Shown here piece by piece: positions 41,638-49,653 of a stretch of DNA of 64,000 nucleotides; positions within the stretch are counted from its first letter, which is position 1, and each line of letters starts with the position of its first letter. Both the position numbers and the translations under genes were made by a program. The notes under the pieces were generated by a model. That model was not told the origin of the DNA, made no database searches, and worked only from the letters and a program-made list of their open reading frames with translations. The stretch lies in NCBI GenBank assembly GCA_017533485.1, contig JAFXIC010000072.1, forward strand, positions 40,505 to 104,504. The letters run 5' to 3'. The DNA is from Oscillospiraceae bacterium (lineage in GTDB: Bacteria; Bacillota; Clostridia; Oscillospirales; Ruminococcaceae).

Positions 41638-41822
41638 GTTTTGGTTTATTTATGCCGTGAAAGCTTCTTGACAATGAGAGATGCGTATGATAGGCTGGTG
41701 ACGGCAGCAACAATCCGACCGTAGGGAGGGGCGCGCTTCGTAGTTGCTGCGAATATCATGCGCATAGAGGCTCGTTGTCAAGAAGAACATGGAATAAATA
41801 AACCAAAACAAACGGAAAACCG
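41628..41822 (+). ncRNA. candidate structured RNA or palindromic element (195-nt rod)
   Basis: The outer arms pair over about 25 positions (41628-41652 with 41795-41822: CGGTTTTCTTGTTTTGG... with ...CCAAAACAAACGGAAAACCG). Inner arms pair at GCTTCTTGACAA (41663-41674) with TTGTCAAGAAG (41775-41785), AGATGCGTATGATA with TATCATGCGCAT, and GCAGCAAC with GTTGCTGC, leaving a GC-rich apical loop. No protein frame of note lies inside. A rod of this length recalls 6S RNA, but it could equally be a MITE-like palindrome. Transcription direction is not proven; a good terminator follows on the plus strand. Confidence 0.5.
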
Positions 41823-41865
41823 CACAACGCCCATGCGTTTGCATGGGCGTTGCCGGCTTTTGTTT
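41818..41865 (+). terminator. strong hairpin/terminator after the rod structure
   Basis: CAACGCCCATGC (41825-41836) pairs perfectly with GCATGGGCGTTG (41841-41852) around GTTT, extended by AAAACCG with CGGCTTTT and followed by a T-rich tail. Confidence 0.75.
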
Positions 41866-41890
41866 GTTAGGAAATAAAAAGTAAGTATAA

Positions 41891-41931
41891 CACAAACTGT
41901 GCGTATACTACGATAATACGCACAGTTTGTG
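41891..41931. repeat. 16-bp perfect inverted repeat
   Basis: CACAAACTGTGCGTAT (41891-41906) and ATACGCACAGTTTGTG (41916-41931) are exact complements around a 9-base centre. There is no T run, so it is more like a protein-binding palindrome or recombination site than a terminator. Confidence 0.8.
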
Positions 41932-41977
41932 CTTTGTGTTCATTATGTTTTTTTCTTTTTAATACGTGTTTTTTACT

Positions 41978-42006
41978 CGACACAAATTTTTTTTAAAATT
42001 GTGTCG
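41978..42006. repeat. AT-rich inverted repeat
   Basis: CGACACAA(A)TTTT pairs with AAAATTGTGTCG with one bulged base; GTGTCG then recurs directly as TTTGTGTCGG a few bases on. It is the fourth hairpin within 400 bases. Confidence 0.65.
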
Positions 42007-42038
42007 TTTGTGTCGGATTTCTAGTCTAAAAAGATAAG

Positions 42039-42362
42039 TTATTTATATCTTTCTGTGAGTATGTCTATTGTTGTTTTAAAGCTGTTGTTTTCAAAGCGTT
42101 TTATTTTATTATTTTCTTTGATTTGCTTTATTTCGCTTTGGATTATGTTTACGGCTTGTTTTATTTAGTGTGTGTGTGGATAGCGACTTGCTTTTTTTCT
42201 GCGCTCTGTGGTGCTGTATGAGTTGTTTACGCGTATGTTTGTGCTCGTTTGAAAACGATTGTTTATTGCGTTCTTGGCTTTATGATTTTTTATGTTTCTT
42301 CTATACGCTTGACATTTTTCAATAATTCTGTATACTGTTGATTTTGAAAGGGGGTGTGCTTG
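42039..42362 (-). pseudogene. possible decayed antisense gene in the islet
   Basis: One minus-strand frame runs 107 codons with a single internal TAA (42165-42167). The two halves read PLSKSTVYRIIEKCQAYRRN... and IKQAVNIIQSEIKQIKENNK...ERYK, rich in Lys, Arg and Asn, with helix-like periodicity. There is no good start codon, so it is either a gene broken at both the start and the middle or a chance open frame in A-rich DNA. Function unknown. It also covers the promoter of the next plus-strand gene. Confidence 0.3.
42309..42336 (+). promoter_or_regulatory. sigma-A promoter for small islet gene
   Basis: TTGACA at 42309-42314, a 16-base spacer and TATACT at 42331-42336, 29 bases before the ATG at 42365. 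Confidence 0.7.
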
Positions 42363-42364
42363 CT

Positions 42365-42613
42365 ATGACACAAAAAGAGGTTGATTTATTGATGGCTTGG
42401 CTCGTCAATGAGGATTTGCGCTTGGATGAAGAATTGCAAAATTATCAGCAACGTATTAGATTTCGCAAAACAGATATTAACGATTGTCTTGAGCTTGCGC
42501 TTTTGAAATGCAAAGCAGAAAGCTTTTATGACTTTAGTTTAACAATTATTCGGCTTTTGAATCTTGATAGGCGCGAAATTCACAATACTGCGAAAATAAG
42601 CGGGGTGTTTTAG
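42365..42613 (+). CDS. small hypothetical protein
   Basis: This 82-residue protein begins MTQKEVDLLMAWLVNEDLRL and is predicted all-helical and charged, with no signal peptide or membrane segment. It contains RIRFRKTDINDCLELALLKCKAESFYDFSLTIIRLL. AAAGGGGGTG lies 9 bases before the ATG, making it a well-expressed gene by appearance. The 18-bp repeat copy starts 19 bases after its stop codon. No family was recognised; size and context suggest an accessory or mobile-element gene. Confidence 0.6.
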   Translation: MTQKEVDLLMAWLVNEDLRLDEELQNYQQRIRFRKTDINDCLELALLKCKAESFYDFSLTIIRLLNLDRREIHNTAKISGVF

Positions 42614-42632
42614 TAGATTAAAGTATTGTTTG

Positions 42633-42650
42633 AATTGCACCAAACTGTTA
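42633..42650 (+). repeat. 18-bp direct repeat, right copy
   Basis: AATTGCACCAAACTGTTA, identical to 41141-41158, placed just after the stop codon of the small gene at 42365. Confidence 0.8.
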
Positions 42651-42907
42651 TTAGATGCAATTAAGGAGTATTATTTTTTAAAGCCGGATTCAAAATAATA
42701 ATGCTCCCCCCGAGATCAAACGATTTAAAAAATAGAAAAGCAAAATAAAAAGCTGTAGCCCCCCATAGGAGAGCCACAGCAATACACAGAACGCATTACA
42801 CGCAATTTGTCAAGCCTGTTTTTGAATATTTTATAATTTTTCGAAGAAACTATAAGCGAAGCATGATGGAGTGCTTCGAATGAACGAGATGATTGGAGCG
42901 ATGAATT
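42651..42907. other. AT-rich spacer with hairpins, no gene seen
   Basis: This 257-base stretch has a stem at about 42752-42780 (GCTGTAGCCCCCC with GGAGAGCCACAGC, several G-T type pairs). On the minus strand it would be followed by T residues, so it could end an antisense transcript. A second stem CGAAGCA/TGCTTCG lies at 42857-42878 in the leader of the next small gene. TATAAT at 42832-42837 is a likely -10 box. No reading frame of note is present. Confidence 0.45.
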
Positions 42908-43048
42908 ATGTCCAAGAAAAACTCTAAGAATAATTCTGTGTGGAATAACCCGCCGATTTCCGGCGATTCAAGCACACAGATGGATACGCCCGAAGAAATG
43001 GCGAAAAAGGCAAATGAAAAGAGTGCACGTAATAAACGGTCGCACTAA
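42908..43048 (+). CDS. small basic hydrophilic protein (46 aa)
   Basis: This short open frame starts MSKKNSKNNSVWNNPPISGD and ends KKANEKSARNKRSH. It is very hydrophilic, rich in Asn, Ser and Lys, with a single Trp and no cysteine. A GGAG ribosome site stands nine bases ahead, TATAAT is upstream and a strong terminator follows, so it looks like a real single-gene unit. The composition recalls small spore or nucleic-acid binding proteins, but no family signature is present. Confidence 0.6.
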   Translation: MSKKNSKNNSVWNNPPISGDSSTQMDTPEEMAKKANEKSARNKRSH

Positions 43049-43064
43049 TTCTTCCCATGCAACA

Positions 43065-43098
43065 AAAGAGCATCTCTGGTATCGGAGATGCTCTTTTT
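43065..43098. terminator. bidirectional terminator
   Basis: AAAGAGCATCTC pairs with GAGATGCTCTTT, flanked by A-rich and T-rich runs, between the 46-residue gene and the convergent FkbM gene. Confidence 0.92.
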
Positions 43099-43112
43099 CT
43101 ATTCGGGTCTGT

Positions 43113-44210
43113 TCAGCTTTCGCCCATTGATGAATAACCGTTCGGATCATCGCAAATTGCATAGAGATTGGTTTCCCATGCGGGAATATACAGCTGATGG
43201 CGGATATAGAGTTTATATTTGGGATTGATGCTTTTTACGAGAAGCGGCAGCTCAAAGATATCTTCGTTTCTATGATACAGTGAAATCATCAGCTTAGGAT
43301 TGAATCTGGCAATCGAACGGCTTGCACCCCAGATTGCTTCGCGTTCTGCACCCTCTACGTCCATTTTCAGAAGCGTAACCGGATGACCGGCAAGAAGATT
43401 ATCAACAGAACGTGCAGGAATTACAGCGCCATCTGCAGAGATTGCAGATTGTCTTCCGGCTTTATTTGCAAACGGAAGTTCTGTATCCACACACCATGCC
43501 GCACACTGATAGCATTTCACCGACGGGGTATCCCCTACGAATTTTGCAAGCTTTTTATAATTTTTGCGATCCGGTTCGACTGCAAGAATCCGATGGAATT
43601 TGCCGCGTGTATAATCCAGCAGTTCGCGGATACTGTCACCGTTATACGCACCAAGATCTACAAAGCTTTCATGATTTGTCGGACAAATGACATGGTTCCA
43701 GATATCATCCTTCGTATCAATGATATCCATCAGATAATCCGGATTGCCGCTGATCTTGAAATTCAGAATATTGGCGTAGATACGGCGTGAATGTTCGTCC
43801 GCAAGCATCATATACACCGAGTGGATTTGTTCGGCGTGTTCTTCACAATATTCTCTCGTAAACAATCCCCCGCCGACAACGGGAACATCCGGCACAATCA
43901 GCGGATGTCGTTTGGCGAGCTGCTGCATTTTTTCTACCATTGCAGGCTGACACACCGCAAAGGCAAGTACAATCACGAAATCATCGCATTGCGCTTCGAT
44001 ATCGGAGAGCTTCTGTACGTGATATCCGGCAAAATCATGTCCGCGAACAAATTCGTCACTTGCAAAAATACCGGCGACCGAGATCTGGTAGGTGCGCATA
44101 GCCGAAAGAATTCGAACCGCGCCATCCCCCATTCCATAGAGATAAATCGGTCGGGTTTCATTTTTCAAACGATCCCAGGCGGATTGTTTTTCCGTCAGAA
44201 ATTCAAGCAT
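43113..44210 (-). CDS. FkbM-family SAM-dependent methyltransferase
   Basis: This 365-residue protein has an N-terminal Rossmann-like region (PIYLYGMGDGAVRILSAM; about 18-130) and a C-terminal FkbM methyltransferase domain. FVDLGAYNGDSIRELL near residue 185 is the SAM loop, AVEPDRKNYKKLAKF supplies the ribose-binding acid, and LLKMDVEGAEREAIWGA near 275 is the FkbM signature. FkbM enzymes O-methylate sugars or natural products. The N-terminal half resembles nucleotide-sugar sensing domains seen in surface glycan loci, but no glycan genes are adjacent. Transcribed after the PH-like gene at 44260-44685. Confidence 0.85.
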   Translation of the reverse strand: MLEFLTEKQSAWDRLKNETRPIYLYGMGDGAVRILSAMRTYQISVAGIFASDEFVRGHDFAGYHVQKLSDIEAQCDDFVIVLAFAVCQPAMVEKMQQLAKRHPLIVPDVPVVGGGLFTREYCEEHAEQIHSVYMMLADEHSRRIYANILNFKISGNPDYLMDIIDTKDDIWNHVICPTNHESFVDLGAYNGDSIRELLDYTRGKFHRILAVEPDRKNYKKLAKFVGDTPSVKCYQCAAWCVDTELPFANKAGRQSAISADGAVIPARSVDNLLAGHPVTLLKMDVEGAEREAIWGASRSIARFNPKLMISLYHRNEDIFELPLLVKSINPKYKLYIRHQLYIPAWETNLYAICDDPNGYSSMGES

Positions 44211-44259
44211 TGGTCTGTGACATTCCTTTCTATTTCAAAAATGTTCTGTCAGGCATGAA

Positions 44260-44685
44260 TTATACTTCATCATCGTAATTGTCAGAATCGTCACAGTCAT
44301 GATTCATGTGGTGATGCGACAATCTGTTGCCATAGAGATCGCGTCCGCGTGTATTATAGCGATCACGCTGGGCTTCGATCTGTTCATCCAGCAATGCAAG
44401 GACTTCGCGCGGATTCTTGACACAGCGGATTTCCTTGGTCGGCGTATCGGTATCACGGACATGAATCAGAATCGAACCGCATCCGACAATGCGCTGCCAG
44501 AACGGGAGCAGCAGTTTTTTATCTGTTACCTTATAAAGGTCAAATTCATCTTCGTCCAGACTTAACAGTCCGACTCTCGTAATAAATTTAGTTTCCGTCA
44601 GAAAATATTTTGTAAAGCTCCACGGCAAGCCGAAAATAATACGCTTGCGGTCGCTCCAAATTGCTGCAATATCATTTTTACTCAT
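44260..44685 (-). CDS. PH-like (YdbS/YdbT-type) domain protein
   Basis: This 141-residue soluble protein contains a bacterial PH-like fold pattern: RKRIIFGLPWSFTKYFLTETKFITRVGLLSLDEDEFDLYKVTD then SILIHVRDTDTPTKEIRCVKNPREVLALLDEQI, typical of bPH_2 domains where a Tyr/Arg-rich strand set is followed by the helix L-x-x-L-L-x-x-I. The tail is rich in His and Asp (LSHHHMNHDCDDSDNYDDEV), possibly metal-binding. Function unknown. GGAGAAA precedes the ATG. It probably shares a transcript with the FkbM gene 49 bases downstream. Confidence 0.7.
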   Translation of the reverse strand: MSKNDIAAIWSDRKRIIFGLPWSFTKYFLTETKFITRVGLLSLDEDEFDLYKVTDKKLLLPFWQRIVGCGSILIHVRDTDTPTKEIRCVKNPREVLALLDEQIEAQRDRYNTRGRDLYGNRLSHHHMNHDCDDSDNYDDEV

Positions 44686-44925
44686 GGTTATTTCTCCTTT
44701 ACATGGTAAATGTCTGCACCATCCGAGGTTTTTTCAAACGATACGTGTTTATTATACCACAGAATCGTATTTTTGTCAACAAAGCCATTCCCTTTTTAAA
44801 AGAAAATGGATTTTTACATGGAAGCGTATAGGAAAATACTAGTTTTTTCTGAGCAGATATGGTATAATTATTCTGTCTTCATGCAATCGCATGAAGGTTC
44901 AGGGAATTTAAGGAGGATATTTATT

Positions 44926-45672
44926 ATGATTTCTATTCAGGGTAAATGGGCACTGATTACCGGCGCAAGCCGTGGCATTGGAAAGCTTGCGGCGAAGGAA
45001 CTTGCGGCACGCGGCTGTAATTTGATACTTTGGAGCCGATCTCTGGAGCATACCGCACCGCTGATCGAGGAATTTTCTGATTTACCGATTTCCTGCTTCG
45101 GGATTGCCGCAGATCTTGCGGATCCGTCATCTGTTGAAGCAGCACTTGCCGAGATTGATGCAAAGGGCATACAGGTCGATATCGTCCTTAATAATGCCGG
45201 CGTCCAGATCGCATATCGCACAGATTATTTCACCACACCCATCAGCGATTATACAACGAGCTTCCAGATCAATACAATTGCACCTATGATGATTTGCTAC
45301 CATTTCCTGCCGAAAATGATCGCGAACGGATTTGGAAGAATTGTCAATACTACAAGCGGAATTGCGCTCGAACCCGAACAGGCCGGATATTCCGCGAGCA
45401 AAGCAGGGCTTGATAAGATCACGATTGATATTGGTTCGAAAATGAACGGTACCGATGTTACAATTAATCTGACAGATCCCGGCTGGTGCAGAACAGATCT
45501 CGGTGGTCCGAATGCACCCAACGCGCCGGAAAGTGCAATTCCCGGCGTCATTGTCGGTGCCTTTGTTTCGGATAAACAATCCGGAAGATGTTTCCGTGCA
45601 TCCGATTTTTACGGCATGACGCTTGAAGAAGCTGTTGCAAAAGCGGAAACAGAAATGAAAGCACCCTATTAA
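44926..45672 (+). CDS. short-chain dehydrogenase/reductase (SDR)
   Basis: This 248-residue oxidoreductase has the NADP-binding TGASRGIGKLAAKEL motif near residue 12, NNAGVQIAYRTDYF near 86, the catalytic Ser in NTTSGIALEP and Tyr-x3-Lys in YSASKAGLDKI, followed by DPGWCRTDLGGPNAP. Substrate cannot be deduced. AAGGAGG fixes ATG 44926, and TATAAT lies about 60 bases upstream. It is followed by a terminator and is a single-gene unit. Confidence 0.92.
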   Translation: MISIQGKWALITGASRGIGKLAAKELAARGCNLILWSRSLEHTAPLIEEFSDLPISCFGIAADLADPSSVEAALAEIDAKGIQVDIVLNNAGVQIAYRTDYFTTPISDYTTSFQINTIAPMMICYHFLPKMIANGFGRIVNTTSGIALEPEQAGYSASKAGLDKITIDIGSKMNGTDVTINLTDPGWCRTDLGGPNAPNAPESAIPGVIVGAFVSDKQSGRCFRASDFYGMTLEEAVAKAETEMKAPY

Positions 45673-45682
45673 TGGATCCAAT

Positions 45683-45731
45683 AAAGATTTCGCTCCCCTG
45701 CTGACAGAAGGGGCGGAATCTTTATTTTTTT
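45683..45731 (+). terminator. intrinsic terminator of SDR gene
   Basis: AAAGATTTCGCTCCCCT pairs with AGGGGCGGAATCTTT, followed by ATTTTTTTC. Confidence 0.9.
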
Positions 45732-45805
45732 CAGGAATTTTGTGCAAGTATTAGAAATGATAAGAAAAATATGGAATTTATCACGCTTTCGAATGCTTTT
45801 GAGAG

Positions 45806-45834
45806 TTGACTTTCGTCAAAAAATAGTGTATATT
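45806..45834 (+). promoter_or_regulatory. sigma-A promoter for trkAH
   Basis: TTGACT at 45806-45811, 17-base spacer, TATATT at 45829-45834. Confidence 0.75.
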
Positions 45835-45878
45835 ATATAGGATCGGCAATCATGCAAATTGCTGAAATATTACAGACC

Positions 45879-45917
45879 AAAGGAGTCAGGCTGAATACGT
45901 AATTCAGCTTTTAGCGT
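45879..45917 (+). promoter_or_regulatory. ribosome site separated from trkA start by a hairpin
   Basis: AAAGGAG (45879-45885) lies 32 bases before the trkA ATG. Between them GCTGAAT (45890-45896) pairs with ATTCAGC (45902-45908). An in-frame TAG at 45912 rules out an upstream start. Folding of the stem would bring the ribosome site to normal distance. Confidence 0.6.
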
Positions 45918-47273
45918 ATGGAAATTATCATTGTGGGCTGCGGTAAGGTCGGTCAGGCACTTGTCGAGCAGCTTGGCGAAGAAGACAATAATATAACTGT
46001 TGTTGATTTGCTGCATTCGAAGGTACGGGAAATCACTGACCGCTATGATTGTATGGGCGTCTGCGGAAACGGTGCAACGCATACCACACTTCTGGAGGCA
46101 GGGATTGATTCCGCGGATCTCCTGATTGCTGTTACAGGCTCGGATGAGCTGAACCTGCTTTGCTGTATTATTGCGAAAAAAGCCGGTAATTGCCAGACAA
46201 TTGCGCGTGTCAGAAGTCCGCAGTACAGCATGGAGGCTTCCTACCTTAAACAGGAACTAGGTCTGGCGATGGTAATCAACCCCGAATATGCTGCTGCGGC
46301 AGAAATCGCGCGTGTTCTCCAATTCCCGTCTGCAATGAAAATTGATACCTTTGCAAAGGGAAAGGTAGAACTGCTGAAATTCAGACTTCCCGAAAATTCC
46401 CCCCTTGTAGGCTGTGCGGTCAAGGAAATCTCAACAAAGCTTCATTGTGATGTCTTGATCTGTACCATTGAGCGCGATGATGACGCATATATTGCGAACG
46501 GTGATTTCACATTCATGGAAAAAGACGTAATTTCGATGATTGCTTCGCCGAATAACGCATACGCTTTCTTTAAGAAAATCAAGTATCGCGCAGTTCCGGT
46601 CAAAGATGTCATGATTGTCGGCGGCGGAGATATCGCACATTATCTTTGTGGGCTTCTTCAGCGTTCCGGTACATCTGTGAAGATTATCGAAAAAGATGCT
46701 GCACGCTGTGAAGAACTCTCCGAATCGCTTCAGGGTGTTTCCATCATCCATGGAGACGCGGCGGATAAGGACGTTTTGATGCAGGAAAATATCGAAACTA
46801 CCGGTGCTTTTGTTGCGCTGACCAACTTAGACGAGGAAAATATTCTTCTGTCGCTGTTTGCAAAATCCATGACAGAAGGGAAGCTTGTCACAAAAGTCAA
46901 TCGGATTGATTTCGATTCTGTGATCCGACATCTGGATCTCGATTCGATTATCTATCCGAAAAATATCACGTCTGAATCCATTGTCCGATATGTCCGTGCG
47001 ATGCGGAATACGATCGGCAGTAATGTCGAAACACTCTATCAGGTCATCAAGGGCAAGGTGGAAGCTGCGGAATTTATCATCAAGGACTGCAACGAAATTA
47101 TCGGAAAACCCCTCTCGCAGCTCAATTTTAAGGATAATGTCCTGATTGCGGCAATCATGCGAGGAAGAAAAGTAATTATCCCTCGCGGTAATGATGTCAT
47201 CGAAAAAGGTGATGCGGTAGTAATTGTTTCTACGCATCTCGGTCTCAATGACATTACCGATATCCTGCTTTAA
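45918..47273 (+). CDS. trkA: Trk potassium uptake regulatory subunit TrkA
   Basis: This 451-residue cytosolic protein has two RCK (KTN) units. The first begins EIIIVGCGKVGQALVEQL with the NAD-binding GxGxxG-like loop and has acidic VVDLLHSKV; the second begins DVMIVGGGDIAHYLCGLL. Each is followed by a TrkA-C domain (residues about 140-220 and 370-450). It binds NAD(H)/ATP and gates the TrkH channel encoded 15 bases downstream. The ATG lies unusually far from its ribosome site (see the preceding entry). Confidence 0.95.
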   Translation: MEIIIVGCGKVGQALVEQLGEEDNNITVVDLLHSKVREITDRYDCMGVCGNGATHTTLLEAGIDSADLLIAVTGSDELNLLCCIIAKKAGNCQTIARVRSPQYSMEASYLKQELGLAMVINPEYAAAAEIARVLQFPSAMKIDTFAKGKVELLKFRLPENSPLVGCAVKEISTKLHCDVLICTIERDDDAYIANGDFTFMEKDVISMIASPNNAYAFFKKIKYRAVPVKDVMIVGGGDIAHYLCGLLQRSGTSVKIIEKDAARCEELSESLQGVSIIHGDAADKDVLMQENIETTGAFVALTNLDEENILLSLFAKSMTEGKLVTKVNRIDFDSVIRHLDLDSIIYPKNITSESIVRYVRAMRNTIGSNVETLYQVIKGKVEAAEFIIKDCNEIIGKPLSQLNFKDNVLIAAIMRGRKVIIPRGNDVIEKGDAVVIVSTHLGLNDITDILL

Positions 47274-47288
47274 GAGAAAGGGCTGCAC

Positions 47289-48725
47289 ATGAATTATAGA
47301 ATGGTAGGCTATGTTCTCGGAATGCTTCTGATGTTCGAGGGAATCTTTATGGCAGCACCGATTCTGACTGCTGCGATTTACGGAGAATCGGAATTATCCG
47401 TTTTTATCGGCGTTGCATTGTTCTGTATCGGGATCGGTATTCTGACATCAAAGCTCTGTCGTCCGAAGACCAAAACCATGTTTGCCAGAGAAGGCTATCT
47501 GATTGTTGCATTCAGCTGGATACTGCTGAGTATCTGCGGTGCGCTCCCGTTCGTTATTTCCGGTGCGATTCCGTCGTTCATTGACGCACTGTTCGAATCA
47601 GTATCCGGTTTTACAACGACCGGTGCTACCATTCTGGGGGATGTCGAAAGTCTTCCGAAATCTATCCTGATGTGGCGAAGCTTTACGCATTGGTTCGGCG
47701 GAATGGGCGTTCTGGTCTTTATTATGGCGTTTATTCCCCTCTCCGGCGGTCAGAATATGTATATCATGAAAGCGGAAAGCCCCGGACCTTCTGTCGGGAA
47801 GCTTGTTCCCCGAATTAAAACAACCGCACTGATCCTCTACTCGATGTATCTTGCACTGACGGTATTGGAGTTTATTCTCCTTGCCGCAGGAGACATGAAT
47901 ATATTTGAAGCGATCAATACTGCGGTAGCAACTGCGGGAACCGGCGGATTCGGCGTAAAAAATAATAGTATCGGCGGATTTTCTTCCTATACCCAGATTG
48001 TGGTAACGGTATTCATGTTTTTATTCTCCGTGAATTTTACATCGTTCTATTTATTGCTCCGCGGAAAGTTCAAGGAAGCGTTGAATTCGGAAATAAAAGT
48101 ATTTTTTGGGTTGAGCATTCTTGCTTCTGTAATTATATTCTTGAATACACGGTCTCTCTATTCTGGAAATGCCGAGGCTCTGAAGCACAGCGTATTTACA
48201 GTCGGTACAATCATGTCAACAACAGGCTTTTCAACTGTGGATTTTAATGCATGGCCTGAGGTTTCCAGAAGCGTTATTCTCTTGTTAATGCTGATAGGCG
48301 CATGTGCCGGAAGTACGTGCGGCGGATTTAAAATTTCTCGTATAATCATCCTGTTCCAGAGCATGATCAAGGAGCTTCAGATCCTCATCCACCCAAGACA
48401 AGTCAAAAAAATCAAAGTGGATGGACGTCAGGTTGAACACGAAATTGTCCGCTCAGTTCATGTGTTCTTGATTTGTTATGTGTTGATTCTGATAATTTCG
48501 ACGTTTTTACTATCTTTTGACGGACATGATTTAATTACAAATTTCACAGCCGCGTCTACAACACTCAACAATGTCGGACCGGGCTTGGAAATGGTTGGGC
48601 CGATTTCGAATTTCAGCGTATTCTCTACATCTTCAAAAATTGTCCTGATCTTCGATATGCTGGTAGGCAGACTGGAAATTTTCCCGATTCTGCTTTTGTT
48701 TACACCATCGACTTGGAAAAAATAA
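47289..48725 (+). CDS. trkH: Trk potassium uptake channel subunit TrkH
   Basis: This 478-residue membrane protein has the four pore-loop repeats of the Trk/Ktr/HKT family: SVSGFTTTGATIL, AVATAGTGGFGVKNNSIGG, TVGTIMSTTGFSTVDFNAWPE and ASTTLNNVGPGLEMVGP, each followed by a membrane helix. GACAGSTCGGFKISRIIILFQ is a typical cytosolic helix. It works with TrkA as a potassium uptake system and ends with the conserved MLVGRLEIFPILLLF. Confidence 0.95.
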   Translation: MNYRMVGYVLGMLLMFEGIFMAAPILTAAIYGESELSVFIGVALFCIGIGILTSKLCRPKTKTMFAREGYLIVAFSWILLSICGALPFVISGAIPSFIDALFESVSGFTTTGATILGDVESLPKSILMWRSFTHWFGGMGVLVFIMAFIPLSGGQNMYIMKAESPGPSVGKLVPRIKTTALILYSMYLALTVLEFILLAAGDMNIFEAINTAVATAGTGGFGVKNNSIGGFSSYTQIVVTVFMFLFSVNFTSFYLLLRGKFKEALNSEIKVFFGLSILASVIIFLNTRSLYSGNAEALKHSVFTVGTIMSTTGFSTVDFNAWPEVSRSVILLLMLIGACAGSTCGGFKISRIIILFQSMIKELQILIHPRQVKKIKVDGRQVEHEIVRSVHVFLICYVLILIISTFLLSFDGHDLITNFTAASTTLNNVGPGLEMVGPISNFSVFSTSSKIVLIFDMLVGRLEIFPILLLFTPSTWKK

Positions 48726-48743
48726 AGAAAGGTTTGTGCAACT

Positions 48744-49592
48744 GTGCAAAAAACTGGATTGGTACTGGAAGGCGGCGCAATGCGCGGTCTCTTTACATCC
48801 GGCGTGATTGATGTCATGCTGGAACATCATATTAAATATGACGGTATGATCGGTGTATCCGCCGGTGCTGCCTTTGGGTGCAATTATAAATCGCTCCAGA
48901 TCGGAAGAGCACTGCGTTACTGCAAACGGTTTGCAAAAGAACCGCGTTTTTGCAGTCTCCGCTCGTTTTTAACAACGGGAGATTTTTTCGGCGGAAAATT
49001 CTGTTATCATACGCTTCCCGAAAAATTGGATGTTTTCGATACGCAAGCATTTGCTGAAAACCCGATGGAGTTTACAATCGTCAGTACCGATATTCATACA
49101 GGAAAACCGGTTTATCATCTCTGCAGCGAAATCAATTATGATGCGTATGAATGGATTCGTGCTTCTTCATCTATGCCGCTCGCATCCAGAATTGTAACGG
49201 TGGATCATATCGCAATGCTGGACGGCGGTATTTCCGATTCGATTCCGCTCGAATATTTTGAAAATGCAGGCTATAAACGAAATGTTGTCGTTTTAACACA
49301 GCCCGAACACTATGTCAAGTCCCCGAATTCTATGATGCCGCTCATTAAACTCAAATACCGCAAGTATCCGAAGCTGATTGAAGCAATGCAGAACCGTCAT
49401 ATCGTATACAATCAGCAGGTGAAATATGTAGCCAAAGCTGAAACGGAACAGCGCGCCTTTGTGATTCGTCCATCCGAAACGCTCCCGATCCGGCATATGA
49501 CGCATGATCCGGAACTGATGCAGAAGGTATATGACATGGGACGAGAAACGGCATTAAAGGCTTTGCCGCAGTTATTGGAATTTCTAAAGTAA
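48744..49592 (+). CDS. patatin-like phospholipase
   Basis: This 282-residue lipid hydrolase has the oxyanion loop EGGAMRG (residues 9-15), the nucleophile Ser in GVSAGAA near 38 and the catalytic Asp in LDGGISDSIPLEY near 160, the complete patatin Ser-Asp dyad of the bacterial RssA/YjjU-like type. It has no signal peptide, so it should act inside the cell. The start codon is GTG, with AGAAAGG upstream. It follows trkH by 18 bases and is probably co-transcribed, then ends at a bidirectional terminator. Confidence 0.88.
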   Translation: MQKTGLVLEGGAMRGLFTSGVIDVMLEHHIKYDGMIGVSAGAAFGCNYKSLQIGRALRYCKRFAKEPRFCSLRSFLTTGDFFGGKFCYHTLPEKLDVFDTQAFAENPMEFTIVSTDIHTGKPVYHLCSEINYDAYEWIRASSSMPLASRIVTVDHIAMLDGGISDSIPLEYFENAGYKRNVVVLTQPEHYVKSPNSMMPLIKLKYRKYPKLIEAMQNRHIVYNQQVKYVAKAETEQRAFVIRPSETLPIRHMTHDPELMQKVYDMGRETALKALPQLLEFLK

Positions 49593-49594
49593 TG

Positions 49595-49631
49595 AAAAAT
49601 GCTGTACGGAATTTACCGTACAGCATTTTTT
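49595..49631. terminator. bidirectional terminator
   Basis: AAAAATGCTGTACGG pairs perfectly with CCGTACAGCATTTTT, between the convergent patatin and putP genes. Confidence 0.95.
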
Positions 49632-49653
49632 AGATATCAGTGAGAAGCAGCGA

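Noticed and set aside
43973-44258. Short frames on both strands over the FkbM gene 5' region
   Set aside because: They are shadows of the methyltransferase gene and have no ribosome sites.
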